DNA from: an uncultured Sphaerochaeta sp.
GTDB lineage: Bacteria; Spirochaetota; Spirochaetia; Sphaerochaetales; Sphaerochaetaceae
Length of the DNA: 64,000 nucleotides
Direction: 5' to 3'
Assembly: GCF_963677075.1 (NCBI RefSeq)
Contig: NZ_OY781873.1
Coordinates: 1-64,000, forward strand
Within the stretch, counting starts at the first letter, position 1. Each line of letters begins with the position of its first letter. Both the position numbers and the translations under genes were made by a program. This document shows, piece by piece, positions 18,732-28,407 of the stretch. The notes beneath the pieces are model-generated. The model did not search any database, was not told where the DNA came from, and was given only the letters and a program-made list of their open reading frames with translations.

Positions 18732-20960
18732 TCAGTTCTGTGCGTTTTTTCCAAGTGAATAACTGAAATAGAGCATGGCAACCGCATCCTGTTCATCGAA
18801 GGCTTCGATGTCCATCTCCTTAGCCTTCAGCAACCCTTGCTTGAGATTCTCAAAGCAAGGATCGAATGATACATCACTACTCTCCAGGATATCCATACAG
18901 AAAGACCTGAGCGGCTCCCACTCCTTCTTTTCAAAGTAAGAAAGGACTGTCTTGTATGCTTGGTCGATCTGATCCAAGTCCCTTGCCTCAGAGAGGAAGG
19001 GAGAGAGGAAGTCCTTGGGGTACCCGAGATTCATCTGCTCATACAGATGGGAAAGCCGTGGGGAACCAAACTTCAGGAAGGTGGCAATGACCGCATAGCG
19101 AGTCTGACGGAAGGTGGCACTTCGCCCCTGCTCCACAGAGATGAAGAACTCCTGGTAGAACGTTCCTTCCTTGTCCATGAAACGCTTGGCGATAAGATAG
19201 TCGATTATTTCATCAATATGCTTCGCTGAGTGGCTCAACTCATTTACCAGTGGCAGGTATTCAGTGCCTTCTGTAATATGGGCAAGGGATTTGCTGGCCA
19301 TCGAACGAACTGACGACCACCTACCATGGAGCATAAGGTTGACCAAGGCATTCTTTGCCTTTTCTTCCTTTCTATATGCACCCAGGGAGGCAATGGCATC
19401 AAGCTGGACGTAGGAATCATCGTCTTGTGCAACAATGATCAGGTCATCAAGCAACGCTTTTCTCGGGCGGTCACCAAGAGCCCTCACCGCATCACGCTTG
19501 TCAGGGGAGAAGGGACTGCGGAGAATCATACGGAGCTCACTGGTTGCAAGATTGTTCAGGTTTCCCCCGAGGGAGAGCATCAGGAACCTACGTTTTGCGG
19601 GGTCCCGGGTTCTCTCGAGTTTCTCGATCATGGAAACTGCCCTGAGTCCATGCATGCTGAAAATAACTTGTGCTGCCTGCTGTGAGCTGTAGGCACCATA
19701 CTCCTGCAGCCTGGAAGCTACCAAGATTTCCACAGCGGTAAGCAGGATGGCAAAGACAAACACCAGGGTATACCCATTTCCGGCAGCTATTCCATTTACG
19801 ACAAACAGATCCCTGGAAATATGTCCCAAATCACCAAGCAGACCACTGACCAGTCCAACCACGAATGCTACGATGGCAATGAAAAAATTGACCATTGAGT
19901 TAAATGCAACCGTCTCATCATCAGGCATCACCTGGGTGATCAAGCGATAGACAAGCATGCTGATCAGGGCAATGAAGAAGTTAGTGAAGAATCCAAGGAC
20001 AAAGAACCATATGGGGTTTGCCTCTGGGGTAATCAAGGCCCAGGCCATGAAAAAGAAGAGAGAAAAAATCGTGGAGAAGAGCACCAAAGGCCGGCTGCCC
20101 AAACGGTCGGAGAACTGTTTGCTGATAAAACTAGCGGCCATGACCGATACACCCAGCACAACCGAATAGACAAGCACAAGCGAGTTGGACAGCCCCAGCT
20201 CAACACGAAGGAATGGGGTGGTAAGGGCAAAAACAACGGCCACTGCAGTGGAGAGCCATCTCAGGTAAAGCCTTCTGCTGAAGGCAGCCTGCTTCATAGC
20301 TTCCTTAAGAAGGACAAATACGCCTCTTCCTTTCTTGTAATCAACTGTACTGCGGCTGGGGATGCGTGCCATCTCATGGCTCGCCATGAAGTTCACCAAC
20401 ACTCCAAGGATCTGCATGGTCACCAGACCAACCAATCCACTAAACCGCTCTATGCCCAATACCAGGGCCGAGATACACCGAACCACCAGAGACGAACTCT
20501 GGTAGGCTGCATTCACATTGGCAACAACCTTTCCTCGGTTGGCAATGCTGCTGATACTCTTGAGCGTTGAGTCGATGAGGGCAATACCGATCATCCTGAA
20601 CACATTGAACAGGGTGTAGACCGAGAGCAGGAGAATCACTGCCCAGTCCCCACTGAGGAAAAAAAGCCCAAGATACCCGAGGGAAACAAGCCCACGGAGA
20701 ATCCACACAAGGGATTGTACCTTTACCTGGTTGCGTCCCTTGAAGACCTGGGGGACAAAGGGAAGCACAATTCCAGCAATATAACTTGCTGAAGCTATAT
20801 AACCAAGGGCGATGTTGCTGGCACCAAAATAAATAGCGAGCAAATAAACAATTGTATCGCCGAGGAGGCTGTAGGCAACACCGTTATACAGCTCCTGGCG
20901 ATACATATGCTTTCTTCCCAGTGTCTTTTCTTTTTCACTGAGGAATCTAGTCTTGGGCAT
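18732..20960 (-). CDS. MFS-type membrane protein fused to HEAT-repeat domain
   Basis: A 742-residue fusion. Residues ~20-440 contain about twelve hydrophobic segments in an MFS-like arrangement, with a SDRLGSR loop of the MFS type. Residues ~450-740 are soluble and helical: units such as KRDAVRALGDRP, DSYVQLDAIASLGAY and WSSVRSMASKSLAHI are HEAT/PBS-lyase-like repeats. MFS proteins of ~400 residues rarely have such a tail, so this may be a sensor or scaffold rather than a plain transporter. Substrate unknown. It starts six bases after clpP and is likely in its operon. Confidence 0.85.
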   Translation of the reverse strand: MPKTRFLSEKEKTLGRKHMYRQELYNGVAYSLLGDTIVYLLAIYFGASNIALGYIASASYIAGIVLPFVPQVFKGRNQVKVQSLVWILRGLVSLGYLGLFFLSGDWAVILLLSVYTLFNVFRMIGIALIDSTLKSISSIANRGKVVANVNAAYQSSSLVVRCISALVLGIERFSGLVGLVTMQILGVLVNFMASHEMARIPSRSTVDYKKGRGVFVLLKEAMKQAAFSRRLYLRWLSTAVAVVFALTTPFLRVELGLSNSLVLVYSVVLGVSVMAASFISKQFSDRLGSRPLVLFSTIFSLFFFMAWALITPEANPIWFFVLGFFTNFFIALISMLVYRLITQVMPDDETVAFNSMVNFFIAIVAFVVGLVSGLLGDLGHISRDLFVVNGIAAGNGYTLVFVFAILLTAVEILVASRLQEYGAYSSQQAAQVIFSMHGLRAVSMIEKLERTRDPAKRRFLMLSLGGNLNNLATSELRMILRSPFSPDKRDAVRALGDRPRKALLDDLIIVAQDDDSYVQLDAIASLGAYRKEEKAKNALVNLMLHGRWSSVRSMASKSLAHITEGTEYLPLVNELSHSAKHIDEIIDYLIAKRFMDKEGTFYQEFFISVEQGRSATFRQTRYAVIATFLKFGSPRLSHLYEQMNLGYPKDFLSPFLSEARDLDQIDQAYKTVLSYFEKKEWEPLRSFCMDILESSDVSFDPCFENLKQGLLKAKEMDIEAFDEQDAVAMLYFSYSLGKNAQN

Positions 20961-20966
20961 GAGTAG

Positions 20967-21542
20967 TTACAATTCACTCCGTTGTTTAACAATTCTGCTG
21001 ACTAGACCATAGCTCTGTGCTTCATCTGCACTAAGCCAATGATCCCGTTCGGTATCGCTGCGCACTTCCTCAAGGCTCTTTCCTGTCTCCTGTGCAATCA
21101 GCTTATCAAGTTTCTCACGCAGCTTCTCAAGATGCTTGGCGTGAATTTCAATATCAGTTGCAACCCCTTTCATGCCGCTCATCGGCTGGTGGATGAGGTA
21201 GGTGGAATTGGGGAGCGCAATACGCTGTTCCTTGGGAACAGCCAAAAGGACCAAGGCAGCAGCACTTGCCACCAAGCCCATCCCGACCATGGTTACCGGA
21301 GCAGTAATGAAGCGAGCCATGTCAAAGATTGCATAGCCTGCATCGACATCCCCACCGGGGCTGTTGATGAAAATCTTGATCGGTTCATCGCTCTCACCCT
21401 CAAGGATGAGCATCTGCTTGATGACTGACTCTGCGCTCTCCTTATTAATCTCTCCCGAGAGAAGGATGGAACGGGTTTTTAGGAGTTTTTCCTGTATCTG
21501 TGGATCCTGCGTTGCAGGCTTTTTTTCTTCTTCTTGTGGCAT
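20967..21542 (-). CDS. clpP: ATP-dependent Clp protease proteolytic subunit
   Basis: Serine peptidase of the ClpP fold, 191 residues from the ATG at 21542, which follows GAGGGG. Active-site parts: GLVASAAA (serine), STYLIHQPM (histidine) and ERDHWLSADEA (aspartate), in family order. The FINSPGGDVDAGYAI segment is typical. Partner ATPase genes are not in the window. The N-terminal ~20 residues are Lys/Glu-rich and less conserved. The sequence is somewhat divergent from the canonical GQAASM, so it may be a second ClpP paralogue. Confidence 0.88.
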   Translation of the reverse strand: MPQEEEKKPATQDPQIQEKLLKTRSILLSGEINKESAESVIKQMLILEGESDEPIKIFINSPGGDVDAGYAIFDMARFITAPVTMVGMGLVASAAALVLLAVPKEQRIALPNSTYLIHQPMSGMKGVATDIEIHAKHLEKLREKLDKLIAQETGKSLEEVRSDTERDHWLSADEAQSYGLVSRIVKQRSEL

Positions 21543-21697
21543 GTGCCCCTCACTCAAACTGGTTTTGATGTAGAACATCAAGGCAAGTATACACACATAC
21601 TCTCATTCTTGCAAAGGCATAGCAGGTAAGAAAGAGGGGATGTAGGCAGAAAGGATATGAAACAGTATACTGAGGCCATTAATGAGGAGAACAGTGT

Positions 21698-22579
21698 ATG
21701 AAATGTGCTACGGTTGCCATTATCGGCAGACCATCAGCTGGAAAGAGCACCCTGCTCAATACGATTTGTGAGATGAAGGTCTCCATTACCGCCAGTACCC
21801 CGCAAACCACCAGGAATGCGATCAGGGGTATCTATACCGACGAGAGGGGCCAGTTGATCTTCACCGATACACCTGGTTTCCACCTCAGTGAAAAAACGTT
21901 GAACAAGCGCCTGCAAGAGACTGCACTGAAGACCCTCGAGGAGAACGATGCAGTACTCTATATCCTCGATGCCAAGCGAAGTGCAGGAGAAGAGGAGAAA
22001 GCTCTTGCCAGCCATATTGCAAAACTGAAAACCCCGGTTATCTGTGTCATCAACAAGAGTGACATCCTCAAGGAAAGTGAATTGGCAGAAGCCCAGTCCT
22101 TCCTTGAAGAGATGTTGCCTGGAAAAACAGTATTGGGAGCCTCTGCAAAACTCGATGAAGGGGTCGATGAGATCCTCATCGAGCTGTTCAAACATGCACC
22201 AGAGGGTGAATTGCTCTACCCTGCCGATGCATATACCGACCAGAACCTTGAATTCCGTATCAGTGAGATCATCCGTGAGAAGGCGATCAACTTGGTGACC
22301 GAGGAAATTCCCCACGCAATCTATGTCGAGATTGCCGACATTGAATACAGTGAGGAAAACAACACGGTTTGGGTGCGGGCATTCATCGTGGTAGAACGCG
22401 ATACGCAGAAGGGTATTGTGGTAGGCAAGCGAGGAGCGGGCATCGCAAAAATCCGCAAAGGTGCAGAGCCTGAGATCCGCGATATCTTCCCCGGTAAGAA
22501 ACTCCGTCTCGACCTCAGGGTCAAAGCTCAGGACAAGTGGAGAAACAACTCCATCATCCTGGACAGGATTCTCCGCTAG
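21698..22579 (+). CDS. era: GTPase Era
   Basis: Ribosome-assembly GTPase that binds the 3' end of 16S rRNA. 293 residues with G1 GRPSAGKST, G3 DTPG, G4 NKSD and a C-terminal KH domain containing VVGKRGAGIAKI. GAGGAG lies upstream of the ATG. The P-loop serine (GRPSAGKS rather than GRPNVGKS) is a small variation. Its stop overlaps that of the convergent flavoprotein gene in a shared CTAG. Confidence 0.96.
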   Translation: MKCATVAIIGRPSAGKSTLLNTICEMKVSITASTPQTTRNAIRGIYTDERGQLIFTDTPGFHLSEKTLNKRLQETALKTLEENDAVLYILDAKRSAGEEEKALASHIAKLKTPVICVINKSDILKESELAEAQSFLEEMLPGKTVLGASAKLDEGVDEILIELFKHAPEGELLYPADAYTDQNLEFRISEIIREKAINLVTEEIPHAIYVEIADIEYSEENNTVWVRAFIVVERDTQKGIVVGKRGAGIAKIRKGAEPEIRDIFPGKKLRLDLRVKAQDKWRNNSIILDRILR

Positions 22580-23196
22580 CGAATAAAATTGGTGGCTATG
22601 CGTTTTTCTGGAACAGGCTTCTTCACGGTGTCTTTGCCTGCCTCAATACAGGAGAGCAACCAAGCAAGGTTTGCCCCCAGATAACGCATAACCTGCAGTC
22701 CTTCCAGGTCCTGCTCCACTTCTTCCACAGTGTTGCCATGAACGCTGTTCCAATAGGTAGAAGAGACCACCGTCATCTGGCTGATGGTGAAGTACTTGTT
22801 CAGCTGGTCGAAGGTAGCGCTTGCCCCACCCCGCCTGCAGGAGACCACCGCTGCCCCCGGCTTGAGTGCCATCTGTTTGGAAGCAACACGGAACATCCTA
22901 TCGAGGAAGGCACTGCCAGCCCCGGCAGCAGAGGCGTAGTGTACTGCCGATCCCAAGACAAGGGCGTCAGCCTTCACAGCTTTCTTTGCAGCTTCATTGA
23001 CCGAATCATCGGTGAATGCGCATGAACCATGCTTAAAACAGTACCCACAATCGGTGCATCCATGCAGGGAACCTTTTCCGATCCAGAGAATCTCACTGTC
23101 AATATTCCACTGTTTCAATACAGATGCCACCTCTTGCAGTGCACGATTGGTGCAACCATTCTCGTGTGGACTGGTGTTGATCATCAAAACGTTCAT
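22576..23196 (-). CDS. Flavodoxin-fold NAD(P)H/FMN reductase with cysteine motif
   Basis: A 206-residue flavoprotein of the NADPH-dependent FMN reductase group. An N-terminal TSPHENGCTNRAL phosphate-binding loop, then GCTDCGYC with further cysteine (HGSC), as in iron-sulfur flavoproteins, and a GSAVHYASA loop that contacts flavin. A role in electron transfer or quinone/nitro reduction is likely; the substrate is unknown. AAGGAG precedes the ATG. Confidence 0.85.
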   Translation of the reverse strand: MNVLMINTSPHENGCTNRALQEVASVLKQWNIDSEILWIGKGSLHGCTDCGYCFKHGSCAFTDDSVNEAAKKAVKADALVLGSAVHYASAAGAGSAFLDRMFRVASKQMALKPGAAVVSCRRGGASATFDQLNKYFTISQMTVVSSTYWNSVHGNTVEEVEQDLEGLQVMRYLGANLAWLLSCIEAGKDTVKKPVPEKRIATNFIR

Positions 23197-23230
23197 CTAG
23201 AACTCCTTTTTCCCTGGTCTTATAACGCTG

Positions 23231-23255
23231 GCAGGGAGCTCAGAAAGCTCCCTGC
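23231..23255. terminator. Perfect 10-bp hairpin after lysS
   Basis: GCAGGGAGCT (23231-23240) and AGCTCCCTGC (23246-23255) with a five-base loop. It lies 21 bases past the lysS stop and before the flavoprotein gene. There is no clear T-tract, so termination efficiency is uncertain. Confidence 0.6.
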
Positions 23256-23275
23256 AAACCATATATCCAAGTAGT

Positions 23276-24850
23276 TTAGTATCGCCCAAGGATAGAGAGC
23301 ACTTTCTCCTTGCCGCAGGTCTGGAGGAAGGGTCCAAGTTTTGGTCCCCGATCTTTCCCGATCATGATGCGGTAGATCAGCTTGAAGAAGGCACCGGTGT
23401 CCAGGCCATTTTCCTTTGCTGAGTCATAGAGGCGAGTGGTGTACTCCTTGTCCTCGATTTGGTCCATGACCTTGACCACCTCACGAAGCGCGTACACTGC
23501 AGCCTTCTCCTGGTCAGTAAGCTCTACCAAGGGGTCATTCTCATTGGACAATCGGTACTTGAAGTCCTCCGGAGCAAAGGTGGTGATCCAGTTCCAGGCG
23601 CATGCACAGCGAACCCTGAGTCTATCCCTCTGGCTGTCGGTCATTTCGTCCAAAGTTGAAATTGCCCTCTCAATATCCCCTTCATGGAGCTGCAAGAGGT
23701 TGCAGAGGTGGCGGAAGGGAATCTGGTAGCTGGGTTCGGAAGGAAGACCCTTCACCTGGCTGAGTTCGTAGATCCGTTTCTCCTTTGCCTTGCGCTTCTC
23801 ATTCACTTCCTGCAAGCCAAAGTAGATTCGTTCACAGGTATCATAGTCCTCATAGATCTTCAGGACATCGAGGTCGAAGGAGATGGCAAACTCTGTGTTC
23901 GGCCGGGTTCCGGCGAACATGTAGCGGGCAACCTCAGGGGTATAGACTTCCAGGACATCATAGAGTGAGACGACCTCTCCACTGGATGAGGAAATCTTTC
24001 CACCCCGTCCCTTAATGCTGATGAAGTCGTACTGGAAGGAAACAGGTGCTTCCCCACCAAATACCTGGACCATCTTGCGGGAGGTGTCGAAGGAACCACC
24101 TTCACTGTGGTGATCCTTGCCTGCGGGTTCAAAATCTACCTGCTCATGTGCCCAACGCATCGGCCAGTCAAGGCGCCATGGCAGCTTTGCACAGCTGGTG
24201 GTCCTGAGGTCGACGGTTTCCGTCTGGCCGGTCTCATCGTCCCGGTAGGTGATGTTCCACTCGCCGTCCCAATCGAGCACGGTGGTGGTATCCTTGTCGG
24301 TAAAGTTGGAGAAGACAGAGATTGGCCACCAATCCTTCTCCAACGGCTCAGTTCTGAACTCATCAAGGATGGCTCGGATCTCATCACGCTTTTCAAGGGC
24401 AAGGCGCATTCCTTGGGCGTACTCACTTGCGCGGTACCGCTTTGCCTGGTAGATGTACTCAGGCTCAACCCCAACAGCGGGAAGGATGCGCTCTACATCC
24501 TGCTCGTTTCCACGCGCATAGTTCTCGGCCCGGCCAAGGGTATCGGGAACGAGGGTAATGGGTTTACGGAGGTAGGTGGAAAGCATTTCTGGCTCAGGCA
24601 TGTTCTTGGGAACCTTCCTGAATACGTCATAGTCATCCCAGCTGTAGATGAAGCGGACGTTTTTGCCTTTCTCACGAAGGGCTCTCACCACCAGCTCAAC
24701 CGAGATGATCTCCCGGAAGTTTCCTATATGGACTGTGCCAGAAGGGGTAATGCCGGAGGCACAGGTATAGTGCTCCTTTTCCCCTTTCTCACGAATAATC
24801 TTGTCGGCGTATATATCCGCCCAATGTGTAGATACGTTCTTTTCGCTCAT
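23276..24850 (-). CDS. lysS: Lysyl-tRNA synthetase, class I
   Basis: Charges tRNA-Lys. This is the class I form found in archaea, spirochaetes and some other bacteria, not the class II LysRS. 524 residues. The HIGH-type motif is TVHIGN near residue 39 and the KMSKS-type motif is KISSS, with the Rossmann core between them. C-terminal helical anticodon-binding domain begins around residue 390. Good match over its full length. Useful as a lineage marker. Confidence 0.95.
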   Translation of the reverse strand: MSEKNVSTHWADIYADKIIREKGEKEHYTCASGITPSGTVHIGNFREIISVELVVRALREKGKNVRFIYSWDDYDVFRKVPKNMPEPEMLSTYLRKPITLVPDTLGRAENYARGNEQDVERILPAVGVEPEYIYQAKRYRASEYAQGMRLALEKRDEIRAILDEFRTEPLEKDWWPISVFSNFTDKDTTTVLDWDGEWNITYRDDETGQTETVDLRTTSCAKLPWRLDWPMRWAHEQVDFEPAGKDHHSEGGSFDTSRKMVQVFGGEAPVSFQYDFISIKGRGGKISSSSGEVVSLYDVLEVYTPEVARYMFAGTRPNTEFAISFDLDVLKIYEDYDTCERIYFGLQEVNEKRKAKEKRIYELSQVKGLPSEPSYQIPFRHLCNLLQLHEGDIERAISTLDEMTDSQRDRLRVRCACAWNWITTFAPEDFKYRLSNENDPLVELTDQEKAAVYALREVVKVMDQIEDKEYTTRLYDSAKENGLDTGAFFKLIYRIMIGKDRGPKLGPFLQTCGKEKVLSILGRY

Positions 24851-24894
24851 AACCGTCGATTATAGTGAAACACTGACATGAGTTCAACTGCTGG

Positions 24895-24924
24895 TTGCCA
24901 AAACAAAGAGCGAGAGCGTATACT
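24895..24924 (+). promoter_or_regulatory. Candidate promoter of the RlpA-like gene
   Basis: TTGCCA (24895-24900) and TATACT (24919-24924) are 18 bases apart. A start site about seven bases past the -10 box would fall at ~24931, next to the ATG at 24932, implying a nearly leaderless transcript. Confidence 0.5.
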
Positions 24925-24931
24925 CTTGAGT

Positions 24932-25597
24932 ATGAAACGATTGATGGCTTTGCTAATGGTACTGGTTCTCTGTATAGGTTTCCTTTTCGCGGAAGAAGAG
25001 GTGAAAGCAGAACCAGGTACGGTGATAGAGAAAGGAATAGCTTCTTGGTACACCAGTGACAAGAGCGAGAGCCTTACAGCCAATGGGGAAGTATTCGACC
25101 CTACCAGCCTTTCGGCTGCCCACAAGAGCCTGAAGTTCGGTACCATTGTCAGGGTGACCAACAAGGACAATGGAAGGAGTGTCGATGTCAGGATCAACGA
25201 CAGGGGTCCGTATGTTGATGGAAGGATCATCGACCTAACCCCATCCTCTGCTGAGCAGATCGATATGCTCGATGCCGGTATTGCCAATGTTGATTTGACC
25301 CTTATCTTCGAGCCAGAGATTCCTGAGTCAAAGTACAAGCGCGCCGGTGATACCGGTTGGTATCAGATCCAGGTTGGCGCCTACTCTTCCCTGCTCACTG
25401 CCTATGCACAGTATGACAGACTGCTTAACGCAGGGCTGAAGCCTTATGCTGAGCAACTCCCCGAGAGCAAGGCAGTACGACTGACGGTCCGGTGGATCCC
25501 TGCCTATCAGTTACAGAGGACGATGCAGGCACTCTCAGCATTGGGATTCTCCGAGAGCAATGTACTGAAGAAGAGTGAGGACAATCCGTACCGATAA
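24932..25597 (+). CDS. RlpA-like septal ring lytic transglycosylase with SPOR domain
   Basis: Exported cell-wall protein of 221 residues from the ATG at 24932. Signal peptide (MALLMVLVLCIGFLFA), then a double-psi beta barrel of the RlpA family (GIASWYTSDK, LTANGEVFDP, TIVRVTNKDNGRSVDVRINDRGP) with the catalytic aspartate in NDRGPY. The C-terminal ~75 residues (WYQIQVGAYSSLLTAYAQYD) are a SPOR domain, which binds denuded septal peptidoglycan. Probably acts in daughter-cell separation. No strong ribosome site is visible. Confidence 0.9.
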   Translation: MKRLMALLMVLVLCIGFLFAEEEVKAEPGTVIEKGIASWYTSDKSESLTANGEVFDPTSLSAAHKSLKFGTIVRVTNKDNGRSVDVRINDRGPYVDGRIIDLTPSSAEQIDMLDAGIANVDLTLIFEPEIPESKYKRAGDTGWYQIQVGAYSSLLTAYAQYDRLLNAGLKPYAEQLPESKAVRLTVRWIPAYQLQRTMQALSALGFSESNVLKKSEDNPYR

Positions 25598-25621
25598 TAC
25601 AGAAAAACATAACACCCTAAG

Positions 25622-25655
25622 AACGGCGCCCTGAAAAGGACGCCGTTTATTGTCT
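25622..25655. terminator. Terminator after the RlpA-like gene
   Basis: AACGGCG (25622-25628) pairs with CGCCGTT (25641-25647), with CC/GG pairing inside the loop, and TATTGTCTTT follows. It serves the + gene and also lies just past the convergent FAD-oxidoreductase stop. Confidence 0.75.
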
Positions 25656-27134
25656 TTAGGATAGTTTTGAGGTAAAGGGTTTTCCATGCTCTTTGCAGAG
25701 CTTCTTCGCTATATCCAACCCATCCTTCGCGGCGGTAGGAAGACCACCTCCGGGGGTTGTCCACTGCCCGATCATCGCAAAGTGCTTCAATCCTGGAAGC
25801 GTCTTGGGAAGGCTCTTGGAGAGTGTTGCCTTTGTGGGAGCAAAGCCTTCAAAGCTACCCTGCCAGTTTCCCGTATAGCGAATGACCGAGTGAGGTGTTG
25901 AGACGTCAACCATTTCAACCTTGTCTTCCAAGGGCCCGATAATCAGAGAGAGACGATCGATTACCTGTTCAGAAAGCCGTTTCTTCTCCTCTTCGTACTG
26001 CTTTGGATGCTCCGTTGCAAGCTGCTGCCACTGCTCGCCTTCCCAGGTGTTGAACATGACGGTGATGAGTGTCTTCCCTTTTGGAGCAAGAGTTGGGTCG
26101 TAGTGATAGACGTTTAGGTTGAATCGATTATGGCTGCTGCCATCAAACAATATGATCGGTTCCTTGAAATAAGGAGAACTTTCATGAGGGTAAATAGAAT
26201 AATCACCTTTGAGACCCAAGGCAACCATGATGCTGGATGGGAAAAGAGGATAGCTTTCATAGGCCCTCTGGTAAGGCTTGGAGAGGTACTTGCCTTCAAG
26301 CATGCCAAAGAGCGTGGTATGGCCATCTGCTGCGCTGATCACATAATCAGCTTCAACCTGTTCTCCTCCGCGAAGTGTCACACCCTTGGCAACGCCATCC
26401 TCCACTACTATGCGCTCCACCGTGCTGTTATATCTGAATGTGGCTCCAAGCCGCTTTGCTTCTCGCTCGATGTTCTTCGCTAGGTTCAGGGAGCCTCCAA
26501 CAGGATAACCGGCGCATTGGTACGGTTGCTGAGAGAGCCCTAATGTGAGTGCTATCAAGGACCAATCCTCTGGAATCTCAGTAGAGAAGAGCTCTTGCAG
26601 TATCTGGCTCTTGAATCGCTTTGAGTACTCCTTCATTGGTTGGAGGTGCTTGAACAGGGTGAGAAATTGGGAGATGGAACCAAGAATGTTCGTTTTTTCA
26701 TCTGAGAATCTGGTACCCAGTTTCTTCAAACTGCCTATGAATGCATGTACTTCCTTCCGGTCTTCATCTCCATAGCGAAGCAGTTCTTTTTCCAAGGCAT
26801 CAAGGTCACTGTAGAGGGTAATCGAATCACCCTTGGAGAGCCCCATTGTGGAAAACTGGTCAAAGTTGACAATCGGTACCGTAGAGCCATCATCATTGGT
26901 AAAAGCCCCAAGGTCCTTCCATAGTTGGTTGAACTCAGAACCTTCCTTGGTTCCCATGAGCCAGTGTACACAGTAGTCGATTGTGTACTGACCTCGTTTC
27001 CAGGAGGTACAGAGACCACCAGGCAGGGCATGGCTCTCCAGCACGGTTACGGTATAGCCACTACGAGCGAGAAATGAGGCTGCAGAGAGTCCTGCGATAC
27101 CTGCCCCGATAATTACCACATGGTCAGTACTCAT
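25656..27134 (-). CDS. FAD-dependent oxidoreductase, phytoene desaturase/carotenoid isomerase type
   Basis: 492-residue flavoprotein of the CrtI/CrtISO/retinol-saturase superfamily. N-terminal FAD motif IGAGIAGLSAASFLARSGYT and the LESHALPGGLC segment; a second FAD-contact near the end (GLPTAAKDGLDIAK). The family acts on isoprenoids or other hydrophobic substrates. No phytoene synthase gene is in the window, so the substrate is open. Monocistronic; starts with GAGGCGG upstream. Confidence 0.85.
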   Translation of the reverse strand: MSTDHVVIIGAGIAGLSAASFLARSGYTVTVLESHALPGGLCTSWKRGQYTIDYCVHWLMGTKEGSEFNQLWKDLGAFTNDDGSTVPIVNFDQFSTMGLSKGDSITLYSDLDALEKELLRYGDEDRKEVHAFIGSLKKLGTRFSDEKTNILGSISQFLTLFKHLQPMKEYSKRFKSQILQELFSTEIPEDWSLIALTLGLSQQPYQCAGYPVGGSLNLAKNIEREAKRLGATFRYNSTVERIVVEDGVAKGVTLRGGEQVEADYVISAADGHTTLFGMLEGKYLSKPYQRAYESYPLFPSSIMVALGLKGDYSIYPHESSPYFKEPIILFDGSSHNRFNLNVYHYDPTLAPKGKTLITVMFNTWEGEQWQQLATEHPKQYEEEKKRLSEQVIDRLSLIIGPLEDKVEMVDVSTPHSVIRYTGNWQGSFEGFAPTKATLSKSLPKTLPGLKHFAMIGQWTTPGGGLPTAAKDGLDIAKKLCKEHGKPFTSKLS

Positions 27135-27217
27135 GATATGCCGCCTCTCAGAATTTAACTGCTTTATTGTCGCATATCAAATACATATTGGATAGAGAAA
27201 CACGATATTCCTCATTT

Positions 27218-28324
27218 CTAGAAACGGATGTGGGCTATCAACTCACCTACCATGGTCTTTCCTGGATGCATGGGGTTTGACCCTTCGATAAGGTATGCCA
27301 TTTGATAACCTATATCCATGTAGGAAAGAAGTGAATAGGTAACCGATACTCCGGCACTGGCAAGAAAGGCCGAAGACGAAACAGAGGTATTAACCAGCTG
27401 GCCAAAGCCATAGCCAACATCAAAGAAGAGGATAAGACGGGGATAGAAGCCTTTGGTAAAGGGTTCTGGCCCGTTGAAGCAGAGAGAGAATCGGTTTGCC
27501 AGTGCTCCATCCAAGGGGTACTGGCCACTACCGTATCCTCTGACCAAACTTCCAAGAGAAGTTTCCTGTAAAAACGACACGGGAATATGACTTCCTAGAG
27601 TATAGGTAAACTGAAGGTTGTCACGGAGGATGATGGAATAAAGATTGTGTTGTTTCTCATCAAGTTCTTGATAGATCATCAAAGCCACTGCCCCTTCAGC
27701 AGTAAATGCTAGATAGGAGGCGTTGGTATTCAGGAGTTTCGGACCTATGAAGAGGGAACTTTCAAAGGCCAAGCCATCAAGAAGTTCTTCTTCATGATTG
27801 TAAGAATAGCTGAGTAATACGCTCGTACCAATTCCTGAAAGCAGACCATAGAGGGTATTTCCTCCATAGGAGGAGAACCAAGGGTCAATGCCAAGGACTG
27901 TTCCACTATCCAATACATCTCCTTCAACCATGGAGTCGAGGGCTTTTTCATAGGAGCCTCGGTAGCCAAGAAAGAGCTGTTGGTCATGAGCAAGGCTTTG
28001 CTTGATTCCAATGGTCCAATCGAACTGCAGGAGGTCAAATATGAGAGGGGAACTAGAGAGAAGAGAGCCATTTACGGGGTGTTGCCAGAGCACTCGTTCA
28101 TGAAAGCCTGCTTTGGCCAAGAGAACAAGGTCAGTTTCCCAACCAGAGAAGATTGGTTTGAGATCAGAGATGGCACCTGATCTGATGCCGGTTGGAACCA
28201 AGGAAGAGCCTATTCTTGGATGCCCCTCCCAACTGTCGTAGGCAAAACTCCAGGAAGCAAAGACACTAGAAGAAGACAGTACAAGGATGAACAAGCACAA
28301 TACAACTCTATACTTCCTACTCAT
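27218..28324 (-). CDS. Outer-membrane beta-barrel protein (hypothetical)
   Basis: 368 residues with a signal peptide (VVLCLFILVLSSSSVFA) and a long series of alternating hydrophobic strands ending in HIRF, a barrel-type C-terminus with Phe. The final third (LILFFDVGYGFG, FLASAGVSVTYS, DIGYQMAYL) resembles the C-terminal barrel of surface-antigen/BamA-like proteins. No POTRA domains are present. Good AAGGAG ribosome site. Role unknown. Confidence 0.75.
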   Translation of the reverse strand: MSRKYRVVLCLFILVLSSSSVFASWSFAYDSWEGHPRIGSSLVPTGIRSGAISDLKPIFSGWETDLVLLAKAGFHERVLWQHPVNGSLLSSSPLIFDLLQFDWTIGIKQSLAHDQQLFLGYRGSYEKALDSMVEGDVLDSGTVLGIDPWFSSYGGNTLYGLLSGIGTSVLLSYSYNHEEELLDGLAFESSLFIGPKLLNTNASYLAFTAEGAVALMIYQELDEKQHNLYSIILRDNLQFTYTLGSHIPVSFLQETSLGSLVRGYGSGQYPLDGALANRFSLCFNGPEPFTKGFYPRLILFFDVGYGFGQLVNTSVSSSAFLASAGVSVTYSLLSYMDIGYQMAYLIEGSNPMHPGKTMVGELIAHIRF

Positions 28325-28407
28325 TGTCTCCTTCTCCCAAGTACGGTAATGGTACCATGGGTACTACCCTTTTCCAAGAAAAAGCATGGCTTTCAGCATA
28401 TTTTAGA

